NCBI GenBank assembly: GCA_017624645.1
Contig: JAGAMQ010000170.1
Location: forward strand, 1 to 7,466
Length of the DNA: 7,466 nt
Direction of reading: 5' to 3'
Source: Oscillospiraceae bacterium
GTDB taxonomy: Bacteria > Bacillota > Clostridia > Oscillospirales > Oscillospiraceae
Shown in pieces: positions 1 to 6,368 of this stretch (positions within the stretch are counted from its first letter, which is position 1; every line of letters starts with the position of its first letter). The translations under genes were made by a program, and so were the position numbers. Under the pieces are notes generated by a model, which was given only the letters and a program-made list of their open reading frames with translations, ran no database searches and was not told the origin of the DNA.

Positions 1-885
1 GTGATGATGATGACATTCCCCGTTGCCGCCACTTTCTATGCCGCAATGGGTTTCGTGGCAGTGTTCCTCTTCTTCTTCCAGCTCCAAAGTGGCATGAGTG
101 ATGCCGTGTTCTTTCAGTTCTGCCCGGACAGCATCCTTAATGGAGTGGGGGTGTCCGTTTGTTACGATATGCATAGTGACAAGGTTTGTGTGTTCATCCA
201 TGCTCCAGATGTGGATGTGGTGTACATCCAGAACCCCGTCAATACCCAGGAGGTGTTCTTTTATCTGTGCTGCATCCATGTCCCGGGGGACCTTTTCAAG
301 GAACAGACACAGAGCATCTTTCAAATACCTGGATGCGTTTATGAGGATAAATACGGCAATGCCCATGGACATAATGGGGTCAATGACCGTAAGGTTGGTA
401 AAACGCATGACCAAAGCGCCGATCAAAACCACCACCCAGCCAAGCAGATCCTCTAACATATGCAAACTGACAACCTTTTGGTTCAGGGATGCTCCGTCAT
501 GGGTGATGTAGGCTGCGGCAAAATTGACGCATATCCCGATGACGGCAAATAGGATCATACCATCATAGCGGATGGGGGAGGGATGTATGATTCTCATAAT
601 GGCGCTGTAGATCACTGCTGCAGAACCCAGCAAGAGCACCAGGGAGGAAATGGCACCGCCAATGACAGAGAATCTACCGTAGCCGTAGGTGTATTTTCCG
701 TCCGGAGGCAGTTTGCTCTTTTTTTCCAAAAAATAGGAAACACCAATGGTGGCGGCGTCTCCCATATCATGGATGGCATCCGATAATATGGCGACACTTC
801 CGGTCCACAGACCGCCGATAAATTCAAAAACAGAGAACAGCAGATTGAGGAGAAATGCTGTGAGAATTCTCTTTTCGGTTTTCAT
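1..885 (-). CDS. Cation diffusion facilitator (CDF) metal transporter, C-terminus cut by window edge
   Basis: This is a cytoplasmic-membrane exporter of divalent metal ions (zinc, cobalt, iron, manganese or cadmium in this family), normally a dimer driven by proton exchange. Reading from ATG at 885 gives 295 codons without a stop, so the gene continues beyond position 1. AGGAGG (893-898, minus strand) lies 7 bases before the start. Helix 2 carries the HxxxD metal site (H39, D43, in SDAIHDMGD) and helix 5 carries a second (H143, D147, in HMLED), the arrangement of zinc-type CDFs. Six hydrophobic helices span about residues 7-195. A cytoplasmic domain follows from about 205, with VHHIHIW near 227-233. 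The visible end is acidic and then rich in His and Cys (EEEEEHCHETHC, ECHHHH), a likely metal-binding tail. It diverges from the TetR gene, which probably controls it. The family call is firm; the metal is not known. Confidence 0.93.
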   Translation of the reverse strand, partial: MKTEKRILTAFLLNLLFSVFEFIGGLWTGSVAILSDAIHDMGDAATIGVSYFLEKKSKLPPDGKYTYGYGRFSVIGGAISSLVLLLGSAAVIYSAIMRIIHPSPIRYDGMILFAVIGICVNFAAAYITHDGASLNQKVVSLHMLEDLLGWVVVLIGALVMRFTNLTVIDPIMSMGIAVFILINASRYLKDALCLFLEKVPRDMDAAQIKEHLLGIDGVLDVHHIHIWSMDEHTNLVTMHIVTNGHPHSIKDAVRAELKEHGITHATLELEEEEEHCHETHCGIESGGNGECHHHH

Positions 886-931
886 AAGGATCCCTCCTGG
901 AAATTGGTGAACAATATATTCGGTATTATAC

Positions 932-960
932 TTGCTGTATAGAATTATATATGCTATACT
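932..960 (+). promoter_or_regulatory. Probable promoter of the TetR-family regulator gene
   Basis: TTGCTG (932-937, 3 of 6 to the -35 consensus) and TATACT (955-960, 5 of 6 to the -10) are separated by 17 bases. Transcription would begin near 967, leaving a leader of about 65 bases before the ATG. Both boxes overlap the arms of the palindrome at 933-963, which is what autorepression would need. Confidence 0.5.
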
Positions 961-963
961 GCA
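933..963. promoter_or_regulatory. Imperfect palindrome, candidate operator for the TetR-family regulator
   Basis: Arms TGCTGTATAG (933-942) and CTATACTGCA (954-963) are inverted repeats matching at 9 of 10 positions around an 11-base AT-rich centre. The six inner arm bases (GTATAG and CTATAC) pair perfectly. The palindrome contains the -10 boxes of both divergent promoters, so a bound protein could shut both. TetR-family repressors typically bind such sites next to their own gene. That the adjacent TetR protein binds here is inference. Confidence 0.55.
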
Positions 964-972
964 TAAGAACAA
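944..972 (-). promoter_or_regulatory. Probable sigma-70-type promoter of the CDF transporter gene
   Basis: On the minus strand, TTGTTC (972-967, 3 of 6 to the -35 consensus) and TATAAT (949-944, perfect -10) are separated by exactly 17 bases. This predicts transcription starting near 937 and a leader of about 50 bases. The -10 lies within the palindrome at 933-963. A second TATAAT at 930-925 has no good -35 partner. The call rests on motif and spacing only. Confidence 0.55.
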
Positions 973-975
973 TAC

Positions 976-985
976 GCAGGCCTGC
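976..985. repeat. Perfect 10-bp palindrome in the TetR gene leader
   Basis: GCAGGCCTGC is its own reverse complement. It lies about 10-20 bases downstream of the predicted transcription start of the TetR gene. It could be an accessory protein site, but a 10-bp palindrome can also occur by chance, and it shares no arm sequence with the larger palindrome upstream. Confidence 0.25.
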
Positions 986-1032
986 TGGAATGTATGATAC
1001 GGAACAATCTGAGAAAAGTGTACGGAGGGCTT

Positions 1033-1584
1033 ATGGACAGACGACAAAGAAAAACACGGGAAGCGATCTTTTCTGCTTTTATCGGTTTGCTATCGGAGAA
1101 GGAATTCGGGCAGATCACTGTGGGGGAAATCATTGAGAAGGCGGATGTGGGCAGAGCCACGTTTTATGCCCATTTTGAAACAAAGGATTTTCTACTGAAA
1201 GAGCTTTGTGAAGAGCTGTTTTGCCATATTTTGGATGCATCGGGGAAGGAATCCTGTGGCCACAGCCATATATTTGCCTGTGATGCACCGGATTCTGTTT
1301 TTCTGCATCTATTTCAGCACTTACTGAAGAATGACAATAATATTCTTCTGTTGCTATCCGGTCAGAATAACGAGCTGTTTTTGCAATACTTTCAGGAGAA
1401 GCTTCGTCAGCTGGTAGTGGATCACTTGCCCCAGTTTGCGCAAAGAAAGAACAGATGCCTGCCCGAAAGCTTTTGGATCGATCATATCGCGTCTACCTTT
1501 GTTCAGACCCTCCGGTGGTGGCTTGCCAACGGTATGGCGGAATCTCCACAGACCATAACCGAGTATTTTTATATGGCGGTGTGA
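1033..1584 (+). CDS. TetR/AcrR-family transcriptional regulator, probable repressor of the divergent CDF gene
   Basis: This is a 183-residue one-component DNA-binding regulator. The N-terminal third is a classic TetR helix-turn-helix: a first helix around REAIFSAF (9-16), then ITVGEIIEKADVGRATFYAHF (28-48) with the family signature ending in TFYAHF. The rest is a helical ligand and dimerisation domain resembling the Clostridia TetR C-terminal types related to dihydroxyacetone-kinase regulators; subgroup assignment is tentative. I chose ATG 1033 over the in-frame ATG at 994 because GGAGGG (1024-1029) sits just before it and the residues between (IRNNLRKVYGGL) are not family-like. Cys and His residues cluster at 59-83 (C59, C64, H65, C75, H77, H79, C83), which could be a metal-sensing site given the metal-exporter neighbour, but this is speculation. 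No terminator is visible after it. TetR family call firm, target inferred. Confidence 0.9.
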   Translation: MDRRQRKTREAIFSAFIGLLSEKEFGQITVGEIIEKADVGRATFYAHFETKDFLLKELCEELFCHILDASGKESCGHSHIFACDAPDSVFLHLFQHLLKNDNNILLLLSGQNNELFLQYFQEKLRQLVVDHLPQFAQRKNRCLPESFWIDHIASTFVQTLRWWLANGMAESPQTITEYFYMAV

Positions 1585-1598
1585 ATCGACGGTTTTTG

Positions 1599-1627
1599 TT
1601 TACATTTTTATCCATTTGGAATATAAT
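1599..1627 (+). promoter_or_regulatory. Near-consensus promoter of the LTA-synthase-family sulfatase
   Basis: TTTACA (1599-1604, 5 of 6) and TATAAT (1622-1627, perfect) are exactly 17 bases apart. This is the best promoter match in the window. Transcription would start near 1634, about 29 bases before the ATG at 1663. It implies the sulfatase is expressed independently of the upstream regulator. Confidence 0.75.
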
Positions 1628-1662
1628 AGTTCCATTATGGACGGAATTTAGGTGGGATCTTG

Positions 1663-3546
1663 ATGAAAGAACTGTTTCATGACTTCTGGAGAAGAACCTC
1701 CGGAATTCTTATTTTGACAGGCGCCTTTCTGGGAATAGAGCTTTTTGCATGGTTTCTCTTGCTGCCGGGGGAGTGGTCACCCTTTCTTTTTGGTGGGTTG
1801 TGGGCGCTTCTTTTGGCGCTTCTGTGTGGGATCCTACCCCGAAAGGTAGGGAGGATTCTCTTTGGAGTTCTGTATTTTTTGTCCCTGCTATGGACCTTGG
1901 CACAAACAGGCTACTATAGTGTCTTTGGCAGAATGATGTGGCTGCGGGATGTATTTTATGCAGGAGAAGGGGCGGATTATCTGGGGGATGTGCTGAAGAC
2001 CTTTCCCCTTTTGTGGTGGATAGGAGGCATCCTTTTGCTGGCAGCCGGAGCGGCGATCCTATGGAAATTTCCCCGGGAGATCAACACACTTCCGGGGCGG
2101 CTGCTTGCGGTGCTTGCCTTGTTGCTGACGGTGGTGGGATTGTTCCTGACCCCGGAATTGGTATTTGCCAAGGACCTGGGGATCTGGGGGACCCGTTCGG
2201 AATATGCCCAGTCCTCCTCCTACCGGGCAACCTACAACACCATGTACGATGCCAAGAATACCTATGACATCACCGGAATCTATCAGCTGGTATTGCGGGA
2301 TGTGTGGAAGCACCATCTGTATCCCTTGACACCTGCATACCGAAGCGCCATGCAGGAACAGACCAAGCGCCTGGATGACTATTTTGCGCAGCGTCCCCAA
2401 AAGCAGGACAATGAAATGACCGGCATTTTTGCCGGGAAAAATGTAGTTTTGGTGCTGATGGAGTCCATGGATGACTGGATGATCACTCCGGAGGATACCC
2501 CAACTCTGTACCGCCTGATGCACCAGGGGATCAACTTTACGGAGTTTTATACCCCCGGTTACGGTACGGCACGGACCATCAATTCCGAGTTCTGCATGAA
2601 TACAGGTATCTACCTGCCCACCAACGGCGGATATGTCTTTGACTATGTAACCAACTCTTTCCGCCAGTCATTGGCATCCCAAATGACTGACAGCGGTTAT
2701 ACCGCACAGGTGTTCCATTACAATACCCCGGATTTTTACAGCCGTGGAGTATTCGAACCCGCAATGGGGTATCTGAAATATAACTGCTACGAGGATTACG
2801 AAACAGACAAAGATCGCCTGTATGACGATTGCCTGTTGTTTGATATTCCGGAATTAAAGGAGCTTTTCTTCCGGGAGGGGAAGAGCTTCAATACCATCAT
2901 CACCCGCTCTGCCCATTTGAGTTATGTGTATAATGAGGTGTTGAGCCACTATGCCCTGAAGCAGTATCCCGAGTATCGTGGAAAGTACGCCAGCGAGGAA
3001 GAGGATTGTGCCCGGGTGAAGGCGAAGCTGGTGGATGATCTGTTCGCCCGTCTGCTTCAGGAGCTTGCCCAGGCAGGTCAATTGGAAAACACGGTGATTA
3101 TGGCAATGACCGACCACTATACCTACGGCTACAAAAACATGCAGGAGTTGTATGCCCACTCCGGTGTGGAGGATACGCTGCTGTTGGAGAGGACACCCTG
3201 TTTTGTGTGGTCAGTGGACTGCCCTAACATTGTGGTTTCCAAAACCCTGAATACCTCGGATTTTGTCCCTACAATGCTCAATCTTATGGGTATCGACAGT
3301 CCTTATCATTATCTTGGGCAGGATGCTTTTGATCCCAGATATGTGGGATATGCTTTATTTCCCAACGGCAGCTGGATCAGCGATGGAGTAGCCTGTAAGG
3401 TCAATGCATCCGGTTATGACATCGTCCGGAATCGTTACCAGAAGGATGTGCCCCAGTCCTACCTGGAGGAAATGACAAAAAAGACCCGGGAGTATATCGC
3501 CGTCAGCAACTTGCTGCTTTCATCAGACTATTACCGACAACCGTAA
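1663..3546 (+). CDS. LTA synthase family membrane sulfatase (polyglycerol-phosphate-type transferase)
   Basis: This 627-residue integral membrane enzyme belongs to the alkaline phosphatase/sulfatase superfamily, in the LtaS branch that builds lipoteichoic-acid-like chains from phosphatidylglycerol outside the cell. Five N-terminal helices are visible near 13-34, 40-58, 63-83, 115-134 and 145-165, as in LtaS. A linker leads to an extracellular sulfatase domain from about 259. Catalytic and metal positions line up with LtaS: E267 in LMES, nucleophile T305 in RTINSEF, H418 in RSAHLSY, and D484-H485 in MTDHYTYG. Length is close to the usual 600-650. Start is ATG 1663 with AGGTGGG (1650-1656) six bases upstream; the TTG at 1660 directly before is less likely. 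It has its own promoter and ends just before a strong hairpin. Whether it makes teichoic acid or modifies another glycolipid or glycan with phosphoglycerol cannot be read from sequence. Superfamily and active site are firm. Confidence 0.9.
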   Translation: MKELFHDFWRRTSGILILTGAFLGIELFAWFLLLPGEWSPFLFGGLWALLLALLCGILPRKVGRILFGVLYFLSLLWTLAQTGYYSVFGRMMWLRDVFYAGEGADYLGDVLKTFPLLWWIGGILLLAAGAAILWKFPREINTLPGRLLAVLALLLTVVGLFLTPELVFAKDLGIWGTRSEYAQSSSYRATYNTMYDAKNTYDITGIYQLVLRDVWKHHLYPLTPAYRSAMQEQTKRLDDYFAQRPQKQDNEMTGIFAGKNVVLVLMESMDDWMITPEDTPTLYRLMHQGINFTEFYTPGYGTARTINSEFCMNTGIYLPTNGGYVFDYVTNSFRQSLASQMTDSGYTAQVFHYNTPDFYSRGVFEPAMGYLKYNCYEDYETDKDRLYDDCLLFDIPELKELFFREGKSFNTIITRSAHLSYVYNEVLSHYALKQYPEYRGKYASEEEDCARVKAKLVDDLFARLLQELAQAGQLENTVIMAMTDHYTYGYKNMQELYAHSGVEDTLLLERTPCFVWSVDCPNIVVSKTLNTSDFVPTMLNLMGIDSPYHYLGQDAFDPRYVGYALFPNGSWISDGVACKVNASGYDIVRNRYQKDVPQSYLEEMTKKTREYIAVSNLLLSSDYYRQP

Positions 3547-3548
3547 AT

Positions 3549-3580
3549 AAGTGCCGGTCCACGGGGACCGGCACTTTGTT
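3549..3580. terminator. Intrinsic terminator between convergent genes, possibly bidirectional
   Basis: A perfect 12-bp stem (3549-3560 with 3565-3576) encloses a 4-base loop, ACGG. On the plus strand it continues into TTTGTTTGTT, a good termination tract for the sulfatase gene. On the minus strand the tail is TTATTTA, weaker but usable for htrA, whose stop codon ends at 3583. The small gap of 36 bases between the two stop codons is taken up almost entirely by this hairpin. Confidence 0.88.
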
Positions 3581-3582
3581 TG

Positions 3583-4902
3583 TTATCTGCCCCAAGGGAA
3601 GAAACCCTGGCTGTTTTGCTGGGGTTGGGTAGGTTGGTTTTGTTCCGGGGAGGCAGACTGAATTTGCTCCCCTACTGTGACAGTGATCTCCATGGTGACG
3701 CCCTGTCGGTAGACCTGCATCGCCAAAGTGTCACCGGTGGCTGCTTTACCTACCAGGGCCACCAGATCGCTGCTTCCGGTAATCTCTTTACCGTTAACCT
3801 TGGTGATAATGTCGTTGACCTGCAGACCGGCAGCCGCCGCAGGGGAATCCTCTGCCACAGTCTTGACGGCAGCGCCCTGAGGAAGACCGTAGCTTTGGGT
3901 CTCCTGACTGACATCCGTTACGGATACGCCAATATAGGGCTTGGCAAAATAACCCTTCTCAATGATGCTTTCCACGATGCTGCGAACATGGTTCATAGGG
4001 ATGGCAAAGCCGATGTTTTCAATGGATGCTTCATTGCTGGAGCCGTTGTTGGAGTATTTGGCGTTGGTGACACCGATGACCTCTCCGTAGAGATTGAACA
4101 GTGCACCGCCGGAATTGCCGGAGTTGATGGAACAATCGGTCTGGAGAAGATTCATGGTGGACCCGGTGGACATGGTGACCAGACGGTCCTTGGCACTGAT
4201 GACACCTTGGGTCAGAGAGAATGTCAGTTCTCCGAGAGGGTTGCCGATGGCGACTACGTCGTCGCCCACATTCAGATTGTCAGAATCCCCCAATACCACC
4301 GGTGTCAGCCCTGTGGCATCGATCTTCAGTACCGCAATATCGTTGCTCTCATCGTAGCCAACCAGCTTTGCGTCATAACTGGTTCCGTCAAACATAGAAA
4401 CGGTGATAGAGCTGGAATTGTCAATGACATGATGATTGGTGAGAATATAGCCGTCTTGGGTGAGAATGAATCCGGAACCGGAGGCGGCGGAGGTGGTCTG
4501 GTATCCCCAGAAGTTGGTGGTAACAGAGGTGGTGATACCAACAGTGGAGCCAACATTGGTGGCATAAACCTCTGCGGGGGTCATAAGCTTTTCGGTATCT
4601 ACAGTCTGTATATCGATCACTGTGTTGGGACGGCTTCCCTGTTGCACCTGTGCAGTATTGCCAATGACCTTTTGCGAAATGTTTCCTGCCAGCCATGTAA
4701 TACCGGCACCCAGTATGCCCCCTGCAAGGGCACAGCACAGACCGATGGCGATAAACCTGCCTGTGGGATTGTTCTCTTTTTTTGGGGCAGGGGGGACGTC
4801 GTAGACCTTCTCATAACGAGGCGGTTGAGGATCAACGGGGGGGATCTCCTGACGGTCCTCCGGACGGGAAGGTTCCATAGGGTATTCATTTTCTTGATAC
4901 AT
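3583..4902 (-). CDS. htrA: HtrA/DegP-family membrane-anchored serine protease with PDZ domain
   Basis: This extracytoplasmic protease degrades or refolds damaged exported proteins. From ATG 4902 it has 439 residues. A Pro- and acid-rich cytoplasmic tail covers 1-47, a single membrane helix about 49-72, the trypsin-like domain about 110-318, one PDZ domain about 322-411, and a Gln/Pro-rich tail 412-439. The triad is intact: H158 in TNHHVI, D188 in SNDIAVLK, S264 in GNSGGAL. The second of two nearby ATGs is preferred: AGGAG (4914-4910, minus strand) is 7 bases before ATG 4902 but only 1 base before ATG 4908, which would add two residues. It converges on the sulfatase and diverges from apgM, so it is monocistronic. 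A tandem repeat at its promoter suggests response-regulator control. The family is certain; orthology to one of htrA, htrB or yyxA is not resolved. Confidence 0.95.
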   Translation of the reverse strand: MYQENEYPMEPSRPEDRQEIPPVDPQPPRYEKVYDVPPAPKKENNPTGRFIAIGLCCALAGGILGAGITWLAGNISQKVIGNTAQVQQGSRPNTVIDIQTVDTEKLMTPAEVYATNVGSTVGITTSVTTNFWGYQTTSAASGSGFILTQDGYILTNHHVIDNSSSITVSMFDGTSYDAKLVGYDESNDIAVLKIDATGLTPVVLGDSDNLNVGDDVVAIGNPLGELTFSLTQGVISAKDRLVTMSTGSTMNLLQTDCSINSGNSGGALFNLYGEVIGVTNAKYSNNGSSNEASIENIGFAIPMNHVRSIVESIIEKGYFAKPYIGVSVTDVSQETQSYGLPQGAAVKTVAEDSPAAAAGLQVNDIITKVNGKEITGSSDLVALVGKAATGDTLAMQVYRQGVTMEITVTVGEQIQSASPEQNQPTQPQQNSQGFFPWGR

Positions 4903-4931
4903 AAGCATGCTCCTTTCCTCTTTCTGCCTTC

Positions 4932-4966
4932 AGTATAACCCGACAAGCTGAATAATAGCTGAAAAA
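4932..4966 (-). promoter_or_regulatory. Candidate htrA promoter with 11-bp-period tandem repeat
   Basis: Read on the minus strand, TTTTTCAGCT (4966-4957) and TTATTCAGCT (4955-4946) match at 9 of 10 bases with an 11-base period. They precede TATACT (4937-4932, 5 of 6 to the -10). The -35 position at 17-base spacing (4960-4955) has no TTGACA-like sequence and lies across the repeats. A weak -35 covered by direct repeats one helical turn apart is typical of promoters activated by OmpR-type response regulators. Function is inferred. Confidence 0.4.
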
Positions 4967-5078
4967 GTCATAAACAGATTGTAAATGCTTTATAAGGAGT
5001 GTATGAAGGAAAAGGACAATCATACATTATTGCTGAAAATGCCGTAGAAAATTCGGAAAATTACTGCAAAATACTGGC

Positions 5079-5107
5079 TTGTTTTTTATATTTAATAGTG
5101 GTATCAT
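5079..5107 (+). promoter_or_regulatory. Probable promoter of the apgM-serA operon
   Basis: TTGTTT (5079-5084, 3 of 6) and TATCAT (5102-5107, 5 of 6) are 17 bases apart. The predicted start near 5114 would give a leader of about 46 bases to the apgM ATG. The region is AT-rich compared with the flanking genes, as expected for a promoter. Confidence 0.45.
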
Positions 5108-5111
5108 GTTA

Positions 5112-5134
5112 AGAAACACACTTGTTTCTACAAG
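5112..5134 (+). repeat. Overlapping inverted repeats in the apgM leader
   Basis: AGAAACA (5112-5118) can pair with TGTTTCT (5123-5129) across a 4-base loop. CTTGT (5121-5125) can instead pair with ACAAG (5130-5134). The two pairings share bases and exclude each other. They could be an operator at the start of transcription or a weak RNA switch, but both stems are short and AT-rich, so this may be chance. Confidence 0.25.
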
Positions 5135-5159
5135 ACGGACAATATAGGGAGGCGTAGAA

Positions 5160-6356
5160 ATGAAGTATATCGTGATCCTCGGTGACGGTATGGCAGATGA
5201 GCCGCTTCAGCAGCTGGGAGGGAAGACCCCCTTGGAGTGCGCCATGACACCGAATATGGATGTGCTGGCGTCTATGGGTGAACTGGGATTGGCAAAAACT
5301 GTTCCGGATTCTATGAAGCCGGGCAGTGACGTGGCAAACCTGGCTGTCCTGGGGTACGACCCGGAGAAGAATTATTCGGGACGATCTCCCCTGGAAGCCT
5401 TAAGCGTAGGTGTGGACATGGCTCCGGAGGATGTGGTGTTCCGCTGCAACATCGTCACCTTGACCGAAGAGGAGCCCTATGCACAAAAGACTATTTTGGA
5501 CCATTCTTCCGGTGAGATCACCACGGAGGAAGCGGATATTCTGATGGATGCCGTCCGGCAGGCTTTCAATACGGATACCATCCGGTTCTACACCGGCACC
5601 AGCTACCGCCATATTACTGTGTGGAAGAATGGTAAGGTGCTGGATATGGCCCAGCCCCACGATCACTTGGGAAAGGTCATCGAACCCTATCTTCCCCAGG
5701 AAGGGATTTTTCGGGAGATGATGGAGCGCAGTTTTGACATTCTCAACAATCACCCCATCAATCTGAAGCGGGCTGCTGAGGGGAAGAACAAGGCCAACTC
5801 CCTGTGGTTCTGGGGAGCCGGTACAAAGCCCTCCCTTTCTGATTTTCGGGAAAAGACCGGTAAGGAAGGTGCTATGATCTCTGCAGTGGATCTTCTGAAG
5901 GGCATTGCAGTGGGTGCTGGCATGCGGGTGATTGAGGTTCCCGGCGTTACCGGTGGTCTGCACACTAACTATGAGGGCAAAGCAATGGCAGCGGTTAAGG
6001 CTCTGCTGGAGGATGGCTGTGACTTTGCCTATATCCATGTGGAAGCCCCCGACGAGATGGGCCATCAGGGCAGCATCTCCAATAAGATCGCTGCTATTGA
6101 GGCGCTGGATAGCCGTGTGGTGGGTATCGTAAAGGAACAGATGGATGCTTCCGGTGAACCCTACCGGCTTCTGATCTGTCCCGACCATCCCACGCCCATC
6201 CGCTGCCGGACCCATACCTCGGACCCTGTTCCCTATATTTTGTTCGACAGCACCTGCCAGCGTAAGTCTCTTTCCCGTTACAGTGAGAAAGAGGCGGCTG
6301 CAACCGGAATTTACGAGCCGCAGGGCTATCAGCTCATGCAGCGGCTTTTAAAATGA
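5160..6356 (+). CDS. apgM: Cofactor-independent phosphoglycerate mutase, archaeal type (or the related proposed homoserine kinase)
   Basis: This 398-residue cytoplasmic metalloenzyme of the alkaline phosphatase superfamily interconverts 2- and 3-phosphoglycerate in typical members. Two metal ions and a serine nucleophile are expected. Visible residues fit: D9 in GDGMAD near the N-terminus, S56 in KPGSDVANLAVLGYDP, D298 and H302 in APDEMGHQG, D342-H343 in CPDHPTPIR, and H352 in CRTHTSDPVPY. The length is usual for the family. GGGAGG (5147-5152) lies 7 bases before ATG 5160. Only 12 bases separate its stop from serA, and the serA ribosome site overlaps its last base, so the two are co-transcribed. 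A bacterial sister group of this family has been proposed to act as homoserine kinase on the basis of threonine-gene neighbours. Here the neighbour is a serine gene, which favours a 3-phosphoglycerate role. Family firm, exact substrate less so. Confidence 0.9.
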   Translation: MKYIVILGDGMADEPLQQLGGKTPLECAMTPNMDVLASMGELGLAKTVPDSMKPGSDVANLAVLGYDPEKNYSGRSPLEALSVGVDMAPEDVVFRCNIVTLTEEEPYAQKTILDHSSGEITTEEADILMDAVRQAFNTDTIRFYTGTSYRHITVWKNGKVLDMAQPHDHLGKVIEPYLPQEGIFREMMERSFDILNNHPINLKRAAEGKNKANSLWFWGAGTKPSLSDFREKTGKEGAMISAVDLLKGIAVGAGMRVIEVPGVTGGLHTNYEGKAMAAVKALLEDGCDFAYIHVEAPDEMGHQGSISNKIAAIEALDSRVVGIVKEQMDASGEPYRLLICPDHPTPIRCRTHTSDPVPYILFDSTCQRKSLSRYSEKEAAATGIYEPQGYQLMQRLLK

Positions 6357-6368
6357 GGAGGAAGAAAA

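Noticed and set aside
1..456. Plus-strand open frame of 151 codons at the left edge
   Set aside because: It is the antisense shadow of the CDF transporter and ends at the complement of a sense TTA codon.
994..1032. Upstream in-frame ATG of the TetR gene (13 extra residues)
   Set aside because: No ribosome site before 994, whereas GGAGGG directly precedes ATG 1033, and the extension does not resemble TetR N-termini.
3580..4938. Plus-strand open frame of 452 codons opposite htrA
   Set aside because: It is in exact codon register with htrA, its product has no recognisable family features and is Gly-rich from antisense of Pro/Thr codons, and it has no ribosome site. The htrA frame has an intact triad, PDZ domain and ribosome site.
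5003..5047. Tiny 14-codon frame (MKEKDNHTLLLKMP) with AAGGAG just upstream, in the htrA-apgM gap
   Set aside because: The ribosome site is only 3 bases from the ATG, no convincing promoter precedes it, it lies upstream of the best apgM promoter, and it lacks the Ser or Thr runs expected of an attenuator leader peptide. It could be real but cannot be supported.
4909..5159. Possible riboswitch or structured RNA in the htrA-apgM intergenic region
   Set aside because: Only short AT-rich stems were found; no conserved riboswitch core or T-box motif is recognisable, and the predicted apgM leader is too short for known classes.
5400..6215. Minus-strand open frame of 271 codons opposite apgM
   Set aside because: Shadow in the same register; the apgM frame carries all expected metal and nucleophile residues.
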